A DNA stretch of 53,315 bases, from the NCBI GenBank assembly GCA_017515595.1, contig JAFWFL010000038.1, positions 1 to 53,315 on the forward strand, in the 5' to 3' direction. Source of the stretch: Coriobacteriales bacterium (GTDB taxonomy: Bacteria; Actinomycetota; Coriobacteriia; Coriobacteriales; UMGS124). The notes under the pieces are model-generated. The model was not told the DNA's origin. It saw nothing but the letters and a program-made list of their open reading frames with translations, and searched no databases. Positions 52,085 to 53,315 of this stretch are shown one piece after another. The position numbers were made by a program, and so were the translations under genes. Within the stretch, counting starts at the first letter, position 1. Every line of letters begins with the position of its first letter.

Positions 52085-53206
52085 TCAAATGATCATGCCA
52101 CCGCCTGCGAGAATTCCGTCCTCGTAGGCTACGGCGTATTGACCGGGGGTTATGGCGCGCTGGGGCTCGTCAAAGTCTACACGCACTTGGTTGTTCTCCA
52201 GGGGATAAACCATTGCTGGTTGCTCGGTATGGCGGTAATGGGTGCGTACTTTGAGATGCAAAGGACCAGCGGGAGGTTCAATAATCCAGTTCCAGTCTTT
52301 TACAAAGCAGGTCTGCGACATAATGGATTCAAGTGGACCCAGAGTAACAGTATTCGCGGCCACGTCTTTTGCACACACATAGGCAGGCTCTCCCAGCGCA
52401 ACACCCAAACCTTTGCGCTGGCCAATGGTATAGCCGGCTATGCCTCGGTGTGAACCCACAACGCGGCCGTCGCAGGTAATGATGGAACCTTCAGGGTAGG
52501 CTTCTCCTCGCCTGCGCTCGAGAAATCCCAGATAATCGCCATCGGGCACAAAGCAAATATCCTCGCTTTCGCGCTTACGGGCAGTAACAAGACCGTACTC
52601 CTGGGCAATATCGCGCACATGCTGTTTGGTAAGCTCCCCAAGCGGTAAAAGAACGCGGGCAAGCTGCTTTTGCGTGAGAAGGCACAAAAAGTAACTCTGA
52701 TCTTTTGTGACATCTGCCGCCTTTGCCAGCAGGTGCCGAGAAGACCCGCGCTCAGGCTCAGGCATCTGTTCCACAAGCGGATCATCATCAGCTGTACCAG
52801 GATGAATAACCCGCGCATAATGTCCTGTGGCAATATAGTCGCACCCAAGCTCCCGCGCCCGTTGCAGCAGGTATCCAAACTTGAGGCAGCGGTTACAGCG
52901 CACACACGGGTTTGGCGTCAAACCTGACTCATAGCTCTGAGCAAAGTCGCTCACCACATCACGCTCAAACTCGTAAGAAAAATCAAATGCATAATGCGGT
53001 ATGCCAAGCGTGCGGGCAACGGAACGAGCATCTTCAACATCATCAAGGCTGCAACAGGTATTGTTTTGTGCCTCAAGACTTCCCGGGCCTCCGTGCAAAA
53101 GCATGGTAGCCCCAATGCAGTTATATCCCTGCTCCTTGAGCAACACGGCCGCTACACTCGAGTCAACCCCGCCGCTCATCCCAATAAGCACACTGCCCTT
53201 AGTCAT
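52085..53206 (-). CDS. mnmA: tRNA-specific 2-thiouridylase MnmA
   Basis: 373 residues. It thiolates U34 in tRNAs for Lys, Glu and Gln, in the cytoplasm, using ATP and sulfur from a relay. Motifs: PP-loop GMSGGVDSSVAA at the start, NPCVRCNRCLKFG (first catalytic Cys region), ATGHYARV, and SEDICFVPDGDY with the second catalytic Cys; FDEPQRAITPGQ near the C-terminus is typical. Length fits the family (about 360). It is the only clear housekeeping gene in the window. No cysteine desulfurase gene lies next to it within the window. Confidence 0.97.
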   Translation of the reverse strand: MTKGSVLIGMSGGVDSSVAAVLLKEQGYNCIGATMLLHGGPGSLEAQNNTCCSLDDVEDARSVARTLGIPHYAFDFSYEFERDVVSDFAQSYESGLTPNPCVRCNRCLKFGYLLQRARELGCDYIATGHYARVIHPGTADDDPLVEQMPEPERGSSRHLLAKAADVTKDQSYFLCLLTQKQLARVLLPLGELTKQHVRDIAQEYGLVTARKRESEDICFVPDGDYLGFLERRRGEAYPEGSIITCDGRVVGSHRGIAGYTIGQRKGLGVALGEPAYVCAKDVAANTVTLGPLESIMSQTCFVKDWNWIIEPPAGPLHLKVRTHYRHTEQPAMVYPLENNQVRVDFDEPQRAITPGQYAVAYEDGILAGGGMII

Positions 53207-53240
53207 CCAGACTTCTCCTTGTTCTATGACAGGAGACGGT

Positions 53241-53315
53241 TATGACAGGGGACGGTGGTTTGACAGGAAAAGAACGGGTATGACAGGGGACGGTGGTTTG
53301 ACAGGAAAAGAACGA
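53241..53315. repeat. 38-bp tandem repeat upstream of mnmA
   Basis: Two nearly full units (53241-53278, 53279-53315) of TATGACAGGGGACGGTGGTT followed by TGACAGGAAAAGAACG. A degenerate earlier unit starts near 53225. The array may continue beyond the window. Confidence 0.75.

Overview
The window looks like a chromosomal stretch of an anaerobic, gut-type Coriobacteriia, most likely the Eggerthellaceae. The basis is gene content: several Tat-exported FAD reductases of the fumarate/urocanate-reductase superfamily, three DMSO-reductase-type molybdoenzyme operons, and a LuxR regulator with a 12-helix membrane domain, a combination typical of Eggerthella, Slackia and relatives. The base composition is moderate for that family, so I do not name a genus.

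Layout. 1-6350 is a decayed zone: two flavoprotein remnants, Rpn-nuclease and RhuM debris with shared repeats, a Fic protein and a frameshifted MFS transporter. 6403-11815 is molybdoenzyme locus 1 (catalytic and FeS subunits), an MFS carrier and a Crp/Fnr regulator. 12065-17055 is accessory DNA: two DUF4143-type ATPases, small ORFs, Rpn/RhuM debris and a truncated RelE. 17090-20147 pairs a LuxR membrane regulator with a convergent Tat flavoprotein. 20521-24149 holds two MITE-like elements bracketing a tetR-CPBP protease pair, a C_GCAxxG_C_C protein and a RelE/Phd-type toxin-antitoxin module. 24751-30423 has two Tat flavoproteins and a frameshifted Tat metallophosphoesterase with a duplicated N-terminal domain. 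31047-32915 has an XRE regulator coupled to a membrane protein, and a PIN toxin module. 33349-37290 is molybdoenzyme locus 2 with its TorD chaperone. 37537-41565 has a near-identical copy of the 26548 flavoprotein and a frameshifted flavoprotein lying between two large palindromic arrays of 31-bp units. 42427-47422 is molybdoenzyme locus 3, with a ferric-reductase-like b-haem membrane protein, catalytic and FeS subunits and TorD. 47448-53315 has an FeS aldo/keto reductase, a second PIN module, a phosphoesterase, a third DUF4143 ATPase and mnmA.

How it works together. The core theme is anaerobic respiration: exported molybdoenzymes and flavin reductases would deliver electrons to external organic acceptors, with TorD chaperones loading cofactors before Tat export. 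Two molybdoenzyme loci share a conserved promoter-like upstream block, which suggests co-regulation. The flavoproteins lack an FMN-binding domain in cis, and no partner electron carrier is encoded next to them; their substrates cannot be read from sequence.

The intergenic DNA is unusually rich in structure: a REP-like family (GCCGAGAA...TTCTCGGC), MITE-like pairs with compensated stem changes, a recurring promoter module, the 31-bp palindromic arrays, and iteron-like operators in front of the DUF4143 ATPases. At least four reading-frame breaks are each explained by one missing base, three of them in homopolymers; this could be read error, pseudogenisation or phase variation. No rRNA, tRNA or CRISPR array was seen.
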